Source: Lachnospiraceae bacterium
GTDB lineage: Bacteria; Bacillota; Clostridia; Lachnospirales; Lachnospiraceae
Direction of reading: 5' to 3'
Assembly: GCA_021770785.1 (NCBI GenBank)
Contig: JAETQH010000026.1
Span: 1-56,746 of the forward strand
DNA: 56,746 bases
The position numbers and the translations under genes are program-made. Shown one piece after another: positions 1 through 8,719 of this stretch. Position 1 is the stretch's first letter, and each line of letters starts with the position of its first letter. Below the pieces are notes generated by a model, which was not told the origin of the DNA, ran no database searches, and was given only the letters and a program-made list of their open reading frames with translations.

Positions 1-1
1 T

Positions 2-79
2 ATGGTTATCGTTTTTAAGGAATTGCTACTACCTATAATACCAGGAGAAAAGCCAAAACCTGAGTTTTATAGAGAATAA
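2..79 (+). CDS. possible 3' end of an unidentified upstream gene (25 codons visible)
   Basis: An open frame from the first ATG at the window edge runs 25 codons to a TAA. It ends in a Pro/Lys-rich stretch (PGEKPKPEFYRE). It is in the same frame as the SIR2-like gene that follows, but two in-frame stops lie between them (TAA at 77-79, TGA at 92-94). It may be the tail of a gene that begins left of the window or chance coding. No family recognised. Confidence 0.2.
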   Translation: MVIVFKELLLPIIPGEKPKPEFYRE

Positions 80-115
80 TGCGATTTTGAGTGAGAAAAA
101 ATCAGGAAGTTAACA

Positions 116-1033
116 ATGACTATTTTTATGGAATATCCAATTATTTTTATGGGCTATTCTATAAGTGACACTAATATACAGAAAATTATTAAAGCTATTG
201 TGAACTGCCTGGATGAGGAACAGTTGAAAATATTAGAAGATAGATTTATTTTTGTAGAATATAAGCCTGAAATGGTTGGAGCAGAAGTTTCATCTTACAC
301 AATTATGATAGATGGACGAACATTAACCATGAAGAAAATTCAATTAGAAAATTTTAAGCTTCTGTATTGTGCATTACAGGGGAAGAAAACAAAGCTTCCG
401 GTTAAGTTATTGAGAAGATTTAAGCAGGAATTGTACAATTATACAATTACCAGCGTGCCTACATCAAACCTTAGGGTAGCGGCGATTGACGATAGCAGAG
501 TGGCGGATGAAGAATTGGTAATGGCAATCGGGAAAGTGTCTGATTTAGGATTGAAGGGACTTAGCGGAATTGACAGCAATGAGTGGTATAAAAATATTAT
601 ATTAGAGGATTTAGAATTTTCGGCAGATGAATTATTAGAGTATGCCTTTCCCAAATTAATAAAACAAAACTCGGGAAAACTCCCTGTTAATAAATATCTG
701 GCTAAAGCTGAGGGCACATATCCAGACTGCGAAGAATTGGCGAAAAAACAGGATTTTGAATATTTGATATCAAAATCTATTAGACAAAATCGTAAGTGTC
801 TTGGGGGCTATATTTCTGTAAAGCAAATATGGCAGCAGGAAAAGAAGTCGCTGGAAAAGGCAACCAGGCTTATTTCACATCTTACAGAGGAACAAATGAA
901 TGTGAAAGAATTAGAGGATGTATTATTTGAAATTTTTGAAGATAACGCGAATGTATTACAGGATTCCGGAAATGCCAGAACGCATATTAGAAGGTTGATT
1001 AATCTATATGATTATCTGAAATGGGGAAAATGA
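116..1033 (+). pseudogene. 5'-truncated SIR2-like (SIR2_2) protein, 305 codons left
   Basis: The protein opens with YPIIFMGYSISDTNIQ, which matches the late GYSxxD segment of SIR2_2 NAD-binding domains, followed by a helical C-terminal region of about 280 residues. Intact family members have a further N-terminal part with the GAG nucleotide-binding loop and the Asn/His catalytic residues; none of these is present. The preceding in-frame TGA at 92-94 and stops in the other frames exclude a longer ORF here. The ATG at 116 has only a modest AGGA site upstream and could be an old internal Met. Family knowledge: SIR2_2 domains occur in NAD-depleting anti-phage systems. Inference: a decayed defence gene at the edge of an accessory region. 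Alternatively, a stand-alone C-terminal protein. Base composition is more AT-rich than the following genes, which fits horizontal origin. Confidence 0.6.
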
Positions 1034-1314
1034 AAAGAGCTCTCTGACTCAAGCACTTGTTAAACAAGCACCGTACAGAAAACCCTTTCAAAATAATCGT
1101 ACCTTTTGGCGACAGCACCTATAAATAGATACCTTGCCTGACAGCACATAAATAATTTATGTTTCTATGAAAGCTATTATACAGGAAATGAGGTTATTTG
1201 TAAACTTCAATTTTTCTTAAGTTTCCCTACTTTATTATTTCACCCTGGCATGTTAAGATATTAAAATATAGAGAGAAAGGCGGCTGAAAACAAGACAGAA
1301 CAGGAGAACTACAA
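1034..1314. other. AT-rich intergenic region with a 15-bp palindrome
   Basis: No gene is visible. The region holds two copies of GACAGCAC (near 1110 and 1140) and a perfect 7-1-7 palindrome, CATAAAT-A-ATTTATG, at 1147-1161. A weak extended -10 promoter candidate for surE lies at 1231-1259. The region joins the truncated accessory gene to the core gene surE. Confidence 0.4.
1231..1259 (+). promoter_or_regulatory. weak promoter candidate for surE
   Basis: TTTATT, 17-bp spacer, TAAGAT, with TG at the extended -10 position (TGTTAAGAT). The -35 is poor, so the call rests on the extended -10. It ends about 55 bp before the surE start. Confidence 0.3.
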
Positions 1315-2028
1315 ATGAGAATTTTAATTACCAATGACGACGGTATTACTGCCGAGGGTATCCACCGCCTCGCCGCCATGGCAAAGGAGTTTGGCGAAGT
1401 ATGGGTGGCGGCTCCGGCCTCCCAGTGCAGCGCCATGTCCCACAGTCTGACGGTGCGGGGAAATATCGAGATAAAAAGAACCCCCTTCCCCGTGGAAGGA
1501 GTCACTGCCTACAGTGTAGCCGGAACCCCGGCGGACTGCGTGAAGGCAGCGGTACATGAAATCATGCCTGTAAAGCCGGATATCGTTTTTTCCGGCATTA
1601 ACTTCGGTTACAACGCAGGAGCGGATATTCTTTACTCCGGTACGGTAGGAGCCTGCATGGAAGCACTGCTTCAGGGAGTGCCCGCCATCGCCTATTCCAA
1701 TGAACCAAATGGAAATTACGGGGCGCTTGAGGCTAACATTTCAGCTGTCACAGAGAAGCTGCTTGCGGATATGCCCCGGAAAAATGAAATCTGGAACGTC
1801 AACTTTCCGGGCTGCGGGGCCGGGGAATGCCGGGGGATCCGATGGGACTGCGTTCCCTCGAAAACGGCCTTCTACACCGACCATTACCGCAGAACGGATT
1901 TGGAGAAAAACCATTTCCTGCTGGAGACAGCAGGGATTCCCGCCATAGAAGCGGAGGACGGCACCGACATTGCGGCATTGTTAGAAAGGTATATTTCTAT
2001 TGAAAAAATAAAAAATGCAATTTTGTAA
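1315..2028 (+). CDS. surE: 5'/3'-nucleotidase SurE
   Basis: SurE hydrolyses the phosphate of nucleoside 5'- and 3'-monophosphates in the cytoplasm and depends on a divalent metal. The 237-residue protein has the family hallmarks: ITNDDG at residues 5-10 (Asp8 and Asp9 bind the metal), a Ser-containing loop around 36-45 (PASQCSAMSHSLT), the GTPADC segment at 70-75 and SGINFGYNAG from 93. The length is slightly under the usual 250 or so because the C-terminal end is short. An AGGAG site about 8 nt upstream supports the ATG. The 5'-nucleotidase gene begins just after its stop, so the two nucleotide-salvage enzymes probably share a transcript. Confidence 0.95.
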   Translation: MRILITNDDGITAEGIHRLAAMAKEFGEVWVAAPASQCSAMSHSLTVRGNIEIKRTPFPVEGVTAYSVAGTPADCVKAAVHEIMPVKPDIVFSGINFGYNAGADILYSGTVGACMEALLQGVPAIAYSNEPNGNYGALEANISAVTEKLLADMPRKNEIWNVNFPGCGAGECRGIRWDCVPSKTAFYTDHYRRTDLEKNHFLLETAGIPAIEAEDGTDIAALLERYISIEKIKNAIL

Positions 2029-2046
2029 ATGAATGGAGCGCTTTAC

Positions 2047-4008
2047 ATGAATAAAAGCAAAAGAACACAGGCATTCTTATTAATAGCAGCTGTTGCTATG
2101 CTGTTTCTTTTTTCGGCAGGAATGCAGGGACAGACAGTACAGGCAAAACAGGAGGCGAACCAGGTAGATGTGGTTTTTACCCATGATACCCATTCCCATT
2201 TAAACAGCTTTTCCACAGTGGTTGACGGGAAGAGCCAGGTGTTGGGCGGATTTGCCAAAATCAAAACGATAATTGACAGCCAGCGGGAACAGAATCCCGA
2301 TACTCTGGTGTTAGACGGCGGCGATTTTTCCATGGGGACGTTAGTGCAGACGGTTTACGAGACAGAGGCGGCGGAGCTTCGTATGCTGGGAGAAATCGGC
2401 TGTGAGGTGACTACGTTGGGAAATCATGAATTTGATTACCGCTCGAAGGGGCTTGCCAATATGCTGAAGACTGCGGTGGCAAGCGAAGATACGCTTCCTG
2501 CCATGGTGATCTGCAACGTGGACTGGGAAACCATGGAGAAGGAAGGCTTAAACGAGGGACAGTCGTTAATTGCCGGAGGCTTTGAGGCTTATGGAGTGAA
2601 GGACTATGTAGTGCTGCAAAAGGGAGAGGTAAAGATTGCGGTGACGGGAGTTTTCGGAAAGGATTCCCTCGCCTGCGCGCCTACCTGCGAGCTGCTGTTT
2701 TTGGACCCGGTGGAGGCGGTCAGGGAGACAGTGGCAAAGATACAGGAAACAGAAGATGTGGATATGATTGTATGCGTATCCCACAGCGGAACCTGGGAGG
2801 ACGAGTCAAAATCCGAGGATGAAATTCTGGCAAAAAAAGTGCCGGAGCTGGATTTGATTATCAGCGGGCATACCCATACAAAATTAGAAGAGCCTATTGC
2901 CCATGGAGATACCTATGTTGTTTCTGCGGGGGAATATGGGATGTGTATCGGTTCCCTTTCCATGAAGCAGAAAGAAAACGGCAGATGGAGCATAGAGCGC
3001 TATGAGCTGCTGGCAGTGGATGAAAACGTGGAGCCGGACCCGGCGGCACAGGAGAAAACGGATGCTTTTTTTGAGGCGGTGGATACCGAGTATCTGGCAG
3101 ATTTCGGTTATACCAGGGATCAGGTGCTAGCCGTTAATGATGTGGAATTTTCCGGTTTAAAAGAGTTGTCCGAGGAGCACGAGGAACAAAATTTAGGAAA
3201 CATTATCTCCGATGCTTATGTCTATGCTGTAATCAATTCACCTGATTTTGACGGCACGACGGTGGATGTGGCGGTGGTTCCCAGCGGGACGGTGCGGGAT
3301 ACTTATACCACAGGGGATATTACCGTAGAGAGTGTCTATAATTCCTTTTCCCTTGGAATCGGACAGGACGGTGTACCGGGCTATCCGTTGATTAGCGTGT
3401 ACCTTACGGGAGAAGAGTTAAAAACGGCGGCGGAAATCGACGCATCTGTTTCCGATTATATGCCCACCGCCCGGCTTTATACCAGCGGACTGCAGTTTTC
3501 TTTCAACCCAAAGAGATTGATTTTAAACAAAGTTACGGACGTTTACCTAGTGGCAGCGGACGGCAGCCGGATAGAGCTTGAAGATGATAAGCTGTACCGT
3601 GTGGTGGCGGACTTGTATTCCGGACAGATGTTATCTGCGGTGACAGATATGTCCTACGGACTGCTGTCATTAGTGCCGAAATATGAGGACGGAACCCCCA
3701 TCGAGGATTTTGAAGACGTCATTATCATGGAAAACGGCAGGGAATTAAAGGCGTGGGATGCCATTGCGAGATATATGGCGTCGTTTCCGGATACCGACGG
3801 TGACGGTATTGCCAATGTTCCTGCCGCCTATTCGGAAAAGCAGGGAAGAAAAGTGGTGGAGGAGAGCAGCAGCCTCCTGGATTTGTTAAAAAATCCCAAT
3901 AAATATGCAATTATCATCGCAGCAGCAGTGTTTCTTTTCATTTTCCTGGTTGTTTTGGCGGTAAGGTTAGTGGTAAAATTAGTAAAACGGAAAAACAGGA
4001 AAAAATAA
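2047..4008 (+). CDS. secreted, membrane-anchored bifunctional 5'-nucleotidase/2',3'-cyclic phosphodiesterase family protein
   Basis: A calcineurin-like metallophosphatase joined to a 5'-nucleotidase C-terminal domain, acting outside the membrane on nucleotides or related phosphoesters. An ATG exists at 2029 directly after the surE stop, but the ATG at 2047 has a GGAG site 8 nt upstream and gives a clean signal peptide (KRTQ, then a hydrophobic core, then a VQA cleavage site near residue 33). Metal motifs: HDTHSH at about 46-51, DGGDF at 90-94, GNHEFD at 125-130 and GHTHT near 273. The C-terminal nucleotidase domain follows, with a single membrane span and a Lys/Arg-rich tail in the last 35 residues. 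The membrane anchor instead of a sortase signal suggests it stays on the cell surface. It lies 18 bp after surE. Confidence 0.9.
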   Translation: MNKSKRTQAFLLIAAVAMLFLFSAGMQGQTVQAKQEANQVDVVFTHDTHSHLNSFSTVVDGKSQVLGGFAKIKTIIDSQREQNPDTLVLDGGDFSMGTLVQTVYETEAAELRMLGEIGCEVTTLGNHEFDYRSKGLANMLKTAVASEDTLPAMVICNVDWETMEKEGLNEGQSLIAGGFEAYGVKDYVVLQKGEVKIAVTGVFGKDSLACAPTCELLFLDPVEAVRETVAKIQETEDVDMIVCVSHSGTWEDESKSEDEILAKKVPELDLIISGHTHTKLEEPIAHGDTYVVSAGEYGMCIGSLSMKQKENGRWSIERYELLAVDENVEPDPAAQEKTDAFFEAVDTEYLADFGYTRDQVLAVNDVEFSGLKELSEEHEEQNLGNIISDAYVYAVINSPDFDGTTVDVAVVPSGTVRDTYTTGDITVESVYNSFSLGIGQDGVPGYPLISVYLTGEELKTAAEIDASVSDYMPTARLYTSGLQFSFNPKRLILNKVTDVYLVAADGSRIELEDDKLYRVVADLYSGQMLSAVTDMSYGLLSLVPKYEDGTPIEDFEDVIIMENGRELKAWDAIARYMASFPDTDGDGIANVPAAYSEKQGRKVVEESSSLLDLLKNPNKYAIIIAAAVFLFIFLVVLAVRLVVKLVKRKNRKK

Positions 4009-4033
4009 TGCTGCCATTATGGGAGAGTAGAGT

Positions 4034-4825
4034 ATGAGTGCACAGGATAGGACAGAGCAGGTTTTGCGGGATATTCATCTTATGTTTGCCAACAGCGAGG
4101 TGTATGTGCCGGATACAAGCAAGGTCATTGTAGATAAAAAAGAGATTATACAGTTGCTCCGCCGGCTCAATGTATGTATTTACGAATTGATGGACGAATA
4201 CGATTTGACTCAGCGGGGGCGGGATAAGTCGGAACGGGAAGCGAAGAAAGCCGGGGAGGCGATTGTAAGAGACGCCAGCCGGAAAGCGGAGGACGTCTAT
4301 GCTGCGTCTGTCATCTATACGGATGAGGCGCTGCACCGGGTACAGGACATCATGCAGGAGGCGATGGATTCCGTCCGGGGGATTTATGAAAAGCTGAATG
4401 AAGATATGTCGGCGGAAAAACGCAAAGTTTACCGCAACCAGTCCGAGCTGAAGGGCCATCTGCAAAATCTTGTGGACACGGAGAAATACTTAAAGCTCAT
4501 TGAGGATTCCAACCGGGAGATAGAAAAAGAGAAGCAGCGGGAGAAAAAGGATACGGAGGCGCTTTCCTACAGTGCTCCTGCCATAAAGCCGGAAATTAAG
4601 GTCAATACAGAGTATTTTGAACGTGCCGGCATTCCTTTAGAGGTGGTGGACTTCGGTGCAGAGGACGAGAAAGAAGAGTTCGAGGAAAAAACCAGCGTGA
4701 CACCGGAAATTACCGTTAATTTAGATGCAGAGTATTTCCGCTGGAAAGAGGGAGGCGCTGCCAGCGTGGCGGAAGAAAAGAAGGCAGACAGACATACGTT
4801 ATTTTCCAGAAAAGACTGGAAATAA
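4034..4825 (+). CDS. coiled-coil protein of unknown function
   Basis: The 263-residue protein has no signal peptide or membrane span. Residues about 55-175 are charged and heptad-like (Lys/Glu/Arg-rich, Ala-spaced), predicting a long coiled coil reminiscent of DivIVA or V-ATPase H/E-type stalks. The C-terminal third carries the motif PEI-x-VN-x(2-4)-EYF twice (near residues 190 and 230), a short internal repeat that may be a binding segment. It lies 25 bp downstream of the nucleotidase gene and ends at a strong terminator, so it closes that transcription unit. Cytoskeletal or scaffold role is inference only. Confidence 0.7.
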   Translation: MSAQDRTEQVLRDIHLMFANSEVYVPDTSKVIVDKKEIIQLLRRLNVCIYELMDEYDLTQRGRDKSEREAKKAGEAIVRDASRKAEDVYAASVIYTDEALHRVQDIMQEAMDSVRGIYEKLNEDMSAEKRKVYRNQSELKGHLQNLVDTEKYLKLIEDSNREIEKEKQREKKDTEALSYSAPAIKPEIKVNTEYFERAGIPLEVVDFGAEDEKEEFEEKTSVTPEITVNLDAEYFRWKEGGAASVAEEKKADRHTLFSRKDWK

Positions 4826-4840
4826 AAGTTACAGGATAAA

Positions 4841-4892
4841 AAAGAGAGCGTTTTAAGGGTGGCTTGGGAAGCTCCCCCGGGGCGCTCTTTTA
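4841..4892 (+). terminator. rho-independent terminator after the surE-nucleotidase unit
   Basis: AAGAGAGCG (about 4842-4850) pairs with CGCTCTTTT (4883-4891). An inner GC-rich stem sits around the CCCCCGGGG stretch, and the 3' arm runs into a T tract. Confidence 0.75.
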
Positions 4893-4899
4893 AAATGGA

Positions 4900-4917
4900 A
4901 TTAAGAGAACTTTAAGA
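4900..4917 (+). promoter_or_regulatory. candidate response-regulator direct-repeat operator
   Basis: ATTAAG-AGAAC-TTTAAG is a direct repeat with an 11-bp period and a 5-bp spacer, matching the PmrA-type pattern HTTAAD-N5-HTTAAD used by OmpR/PhoB-family regulators. It lies about 32 bp upstream of a TAGAAT -10-like hexamer (4950-4955) that precedes the response-regulator gene. Autoregulation by the product of 5053-5745 is inferred. Confidence 0.5.
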
Positions 4918-5052
4918 AATGCGGACTATATCTGTTTATATTTTCCTGCTAGAATAAACATATCTGAAATCTGTGCTGGCAGGAAATGCGGACGCTTTTC
5001 TTTTATGGGCACAATGAAAAACAAGGACGGCAGAAGAGAAATGGAGGATACC

Positions 5053-5745
5053 ATGCAGACGATTTTGGTGTGTGATGACGATAGAGAGATTGTAGAGGCG
5101 ATAGAGATTTATTTACAGCAGGAGGGCTACCGGATTTTAAAGGCATACGACGGGGAGGAAGCCTTAGAGATACTGAAAGAAAATGAAGTACATCTGCTGA
5201 TTATGGACGTGATGATGCCTCGTCTTGACGGTATCCGGGCGACCTTAAAGATTCGGGAGGAGAGCAGCATTCCCATTATCATTCTTTCAGCTAAGACGGA
5301 GGATGCAGACAAGATTCTGGGCTTGAATATAGGTGCGGATGATTATATGGAAAAGCCCTTCAATCCTTTAGAGCTGATGGCGAGGGTGAAGTCACAGCTG
5401 AGGCGTTATACCCAGCTTGGCAATGCCACGGAAAATGGCGGCAGCGTCTATTCGGTGGGAGGGCTCTCCATTGACGATGATTTAAAGGAAGTGACGGTGG
5501 ACGGCGAGGTGGTGAAGCTTACGCCCATCGAGTACAATATTCTGCTGCTTCTGGTGAAAAATCAGGGCAAGGTATTTTCCATTAACCAGATTTATGAAAG
5601 CATTTGGAATGAGGATGCCATCGGAGCGGACAATACGGTGGCAGTACATATCCGCCATATCCGGGAAAAAATCGAAATCAACCCAAAGGAGCCCCGGTAT
5701 TTAAAGGTAGTATGGGGCGTCGGCTATAAGATAGAGAAGAACTAA
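5053..5745 (+). CDS. OmpR/PhoB-family response regulator
   Basis: Phosphorylation-dependent transcription factor of a two-component system. ATG at 5005 and 5041 are in frame, but the ATG at 5053 is chosen because GGAGG (5043-5047) lies 5 nt before it and translation then starts directly at the receiver domain. Receiver: acidic pocket CDDD at 7-10, phospho-acceptor Asp52 in LLIMDVMMP, Lys101 in EKPF. The C-terminal winged-helix DNA-binding domain covers about 130-230 (LTPIEYNILLLL and the VAVHIRHIREKI recognition helix). It is followed 20 bp later by its histidine kinase. The regulon is unknown; VanR/PhoP-like by similarity. Confidence 0.93.
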   Translation: MQTILVCDDDREIVEAIEIYLQQEGYRILKAYDGEEALEILKENEVHLLIMDVMMPRLDGIRATLKIREESSIPIIILSAKTEDADKILGLNIGADDYMEKPFNPLELMARVKSQLRRYTQLGNATENGGSVYSVGGLSIDDDLKEVTVDGEVVKLTPIEYNILLLLVKNQGKVFSINQIYESIWNEDAIGADNTVAVHIRHIREKIEINPKEPRYLKVVWGVGYKIEKN

Positions 5746-5765
5746 CCGTTGATGGAGGTTCATTT

Positions 5766-7793
5766 ATGGAAAGGAAATCATATACCTACAGCATGAAACT
5801 GACAGGGGTTATCTTCCATCTGTTTTTTAATGTGGTATTTACTGTTGCGGTATTTCTTTTGGCAGCGATGCTGGGGAAAAATATTTTTTCCCTGACAGAT
5901 ATCGGTACAGACGATTTTTTTAGTTCTGCTTACTATACAAAATGTATGGAGCAGAAATGCAGTGATTTAAGCGAATATCTCCATTTAGACCAAAAAGGGG
6001 AGCTGCGTACTGCGGAGGAAGAGAGGAAGTATTTGCAGTATACCAGTACCTTTAAGCAGCCGGATTCTAATTTCTGCTTCTGGTACAAGCAGGATGGTGT
6101 CTGGTATACCAATCAGCCGGATACGGAGGAAGGGCAGGTGTTTGACACCCAGACCATTCTCATGGAGGCAAAAACCATGGGAGATTTTCTGCTTTACGAT
6201 ATGGAGTTAAAGGAGTTTGGAACCAACATTAAGGGGCTGGAGCAGTATTTTTTAGGGAGCTACAGCAGCCAGATGTACTGGCCTTTAGAAAATGTAGTGC
6301 TTGTCCTGGGGGTGGATGTCCAGCTTTCTGCGGAGGATGACCTTTACGACGCAAGGCAGGAGTACGAAAAGCTGCATCCATGGATAAAGGTGAGTATCGC
6401 CGGGGCAGTTATCAGCCTGATGGGGTGGATTTTAAGCCTGGTTTACCTGACCTTAGCCACAGGACACCGGGAGGAAGAAGAGGGAATACACTTAAATTTT
6501 CTTGATAAAGTAAAAACAGAACTGCTCTTTGCCGTGTTTGTGGTGAGCATCAGCGAACTGTTGCTGCTGATGGGGCGGCTCAATAGCCAGACCTGGAATG
6601 TTTCCGGGCTTTTGGTGGCATCCGGTACGGTGAGCCTGGTGATTGACGTGCTGTTCCTGCTTTTTTATTTAAGCATGGTGCGCCGCATGAAGGCAGAGGT
6701 TATGTGGGAGAACAGCCTTGCCTGCTGGCTGCTGCGGGGCTTTGAAAAATTCTTAAGGGAGCGCACCGTTACCGTCCAGATTTTATTGGCGTTTGCAATC
6801 CATATGGTGGTCTGCTTTATGCTTGCGGTGGGGGCGTTTCATTACCAGTCGGTCCTTTGTCTGATTTTGCTGCTGGTTTTTTCTGCAATGGAGGTTTACC
6901 TGATTTTACGCAGTGCAGTGGAGCATGACCAGATTTATCAGTCGGTGGAAAAGATAACTCGGGGCCAGTTAGACACCAAGATTCCGGCGGAAGAGCTGCA
7001 TGGCGAGGATAGGAAGTTAGCGGAGGCAATCAATAATATCGGGGCGGGGCTTCATCATGCGGTGGATGACAGCACCAGAAACGAGCGTATGAAAGCAGAC
7101 CTGATAACCAATGTCTCCCATGACATTAAGACGCCCCTTACTTCGATTATCAATTATGTCAATCTCTTAAAATTAGAGCAGATTGAGAATGACCGGGTGA
7201 ACAATTACATTAAGATTTTGGACGAAAAATCCCAGCGGCTAAAGCAGTTGACGGAGGATCTGGTGGAGACTTCCCGTATTACCTCAGGTAATGTAAAGTT
7301 GGACATGCAGCAGATAGATTTGGTGGAGCTGATTTACCAGACAGCGGGAGAGTTTAATGAAAAGTTTGAAAGCAAGGAGCTGACCATTGTTACAAAGCTT
7401 CCCAAGGGAGAAGTGATGATTTTGGCAGATGGCAGGCAGCTCTACCGTGTCATCGAAAATTTATATAATAATGTAGCGAAATATGCACTGGAGAAAACCA
7501 GGGTGTATGTAGATGTGCAGGCGGGGGAAGAGGCGGCAGTCTTTTCCATCAAGAATGTTTCCGAGAAATCACTGGCGCTTGAAAACAGCAATGCCGGAGA
7601 TTTGACGGAACGGTTTATTCGGGGGGATTCTTCTAGGACCACTGAGGGAAGCGGATTGGGGCTTTCCATTGCAAAAAGTCTGACCCGGCTGATGGGAGGA
7701 AATTTTGAAATTGGCGTGGACGGGGATTTGTTTAAGGCAACCATTACCTTTCCGCTCTGGGTGATAGAGAAAGAAACGGAGACGGAAGAATAA
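5766..7793 (+). CDS. membrane sensor histidine kinase
   Basis: Partner of the response regulator 20 bp upstream. The 675-residue protein has an N-terminal membrane helix (about 12-38) and an extracytoplasmic domain of about 170 residues. A cluster of further hydrophobic helices follows between about 210 and 380, then a HAMP-like linker and a HisKA box with phospho-acceptor His452 (NVSHDIKTPLTS). The HATPase domain has an N-box near 570 and the G-box GSGLGLSIAKSL near 628. Six or so membrane spans with an extracellular loop make it larger than a simple two-span sensor. GGAGG 8 nt upstream supports the ATG. The ligand cannot be read from the sequence. Confidence 0.92.
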   Translation: MERKSYTYSMKLTGVIFHLFFNVVFTVAVFLLAAMLGKNIFSLTDIGTDDFFSSAYYTKCMEQKCSDLSEYLHLDQKGELRTAEEERKYLQYTSTFKQPDSNFCFWYKQDGVWYTNQPDTEEGQVFDTQTILMEAKTMGDFLLYDMELKEFGTNIKGLEQYFLGSYSSQMYWPLENVVLVLGVDVQLSAEDDLYDARQEYEKLHPWIKVSIAGAVISLMGWILSLVYLTLATGHREEEEGIHLNFLDKVKTELLFAVFVVSISELLLLMGRLNSQTWNVSGLLVASGTVSLVIDVLFLLFYLSMVRRMKAEVMWENSLACWLLRGFEKFLRERTVTVQILLAFAIHMVVCFMLAVGAFHYQSVLCLILLLVFSAMEVYLILRSAVEHDQIYQSVEKITRGQLDTKIPAEELHGEDRKLAEAINNIGAGLHHAVDDSTRNERMKADLITNVSHDIKTPLTSIINYVNLLKLEQIENDRVNNYIKILDEKSQRLKQLTEDLVETSRITSGNVKLDMQQIDLVELIYQTAGEFNEKFESKELTIVTKLPKGEVMILADGRQLYRVIENLYNNVAKYALEKTRVYVDVQAGEEAAVFSIKNVSEKSLALENSNAGDLTERFIRGDSSRTTEGSGLGLSIAKSLTRLMGGNFEIGVDGDLFKATITFPLWVIEKETETEE

Positions 7794-7820
7794 AAACGGG
7801 TGCCATGGGAGGTGTATGGT

Positions 7821-8483
7821 ATGGTAAAAGCAGTGATTTTTGATATGGACGGGGTTTTGATTGATACAGAAAAGTGGCTGGTGAAATACTGGTGCCAGGC
7901 AGCGAGGGAGGCGGGCTTTCCCATGGAGAGGGAACATGCCCTTGCGATCCGCAGCCTTACGGGGGAGTATGCCGACACTTATTTAAAGGGAATCTTTGGG
8001 GAGCAGTTTTCCTACCGAACCATCAGAGAGCGCCGCAAGGAGCTGATGAACCAGCATTTAAAGGAACATGGTATTGAGAAGAAACCCGGCGCAGAGGAAG
8101 TGTTAGACTATCTTCACGGCAAGGGCATGAAAACGGCGGTTGCCACTGCCACGGACCCGGAGCGGGCAAAAAAATACCTGACGGAAATCGGGATTTATGA
8201 TAAGTTTGACAAAGTCATCTGCGCCACCATGGTGGAGCATGGAAAACCAGAGCCGGACATTTACCTTTATGCCTGTGAACAGATAGGGGAGAAGCCGGAG
8301 GACTGCCTTGCGGTGGAGGATTCCCCAAACGGCGTGCGGTCAGCGTCCTCGGCGGGGCTTCGCACCATTATGGTGCCGGATTTGACGGAGCCGGATCAGG
8401 AGACGGCATCCCTGATTTTCGTAAAGCTCCATTCTTTATATGATATTATTCTCTGGATGGAGGATGATGATAGTTTTAAGTAA
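7821..8483 (+). CDS. HAD-superfamily phosphatase, beta-phosphoglucomutase-like
   Basis: A 220-residue HAD hydrolase. Motif I is FDMDGVLIDT at 7-16 (Asp8 nucleophile, Asp10 acid/base), with a helical cap domain of about 75 residues after it. Motif II Thr lies in VATATD. Motif III Lys is in HGKPEPDIYLYA and motif IV is VEDSPNGV. The frame is open from a GTG at 7800, but the ATG at 7821 with GGGAGG 8 nt upstream is preferred. It lies 27 bp behind the sensor kinase gene and is probably co-transcribed. The substrate is unknown: sugar phosphates are likely for this subfamily. Confidence 0.85.
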   Translation: MVKAVIFDMDGVLIDTEKWLVKYWCQAAREAGFPMEREHALAIRSLTGEYADTYLKGIFGEQFSYRTIRERRKELMNQHLKEHGIEKKPGAEEVLDYLHGKGMKTAVATATDPERAKKYLTEIGIYDKFDKVICATMVEHGKPEPDIYLYACEQIGEKPEDCLAVEDSPNGVRSASSAGLRTIMVPDLTEPDQETASLIFVKLHSLYDIILWMEDDDSFK

Positions 8484-8484
8484 A

Positions 8485-8558
8485 AATTCAGCCCTCTCTG
8501 TGCCTTAGAGGCCGGAAGAACCGCTATCTGGCCCCCAAGGCGCAGGGAGGGCTGAATT
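8485..8558 (+). terminator. long perfect-arm hairpin ending the two-component/HAD unit
   Basis: AATTCAGCCCTC (8485 onward) pairs with GAGGGCTGAATT-type sequence ending near 8557. Additional pairing of CTGTGCCTT with AAGGCGCAG gives a stem of more than 20 bp around a 20-nt loop. The T tract after it is interrupted (TGTTGTAATTTTA), so termination may be incomplete. Confidence 0.6.
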
Positions 8559-8592
8559 GTTGTAATTTTAACGATTTAGCGTGGAAAAGTAC

Positions 8593-8621
8593 TTGATTTT
8601 TCTGCGCTCTATCTATATAAT
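8593..8621 (+). promoter_or_regulatory. sigma-A-type promoter of the aconitase gene
   Basis: TTGATT (8593-8598), 17-bp spacer, TATAAT (8616-8621). The predicted leader is about 90 nt and contains two small hairpins (AAAACC/GGTTTT and CCG/CGG around 8660-8690). Confidence 0.75.
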
Positions 8622-8719
8622 TTCATAACATAGGCGGCTATGAGAATACCACAAAGTTAAAACCATCGGTTTTCCGTAGCTTCGGAAGAATAACAGGCAC
8701 ATAGAATTGGAGGAACAGT

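Noticed and set aside
2029..2046. ATG directly after the surE stop as start of the nucleotidase
   Set aside because: No ribosome-binding site at a proper distance, and the ATG at 2047 has one and starts a clean signal peptide.
3938..4465. Minus-strand 175-codon frame
   Set aside because: Antisense to the coiled-coil protein gene, with no supporting ribosome-binding site or family.
8622..8719. Riboswitch in the aconitase leader
   Set aside because: Only two short hairpins are seen and no known riboswitch core could be matched.
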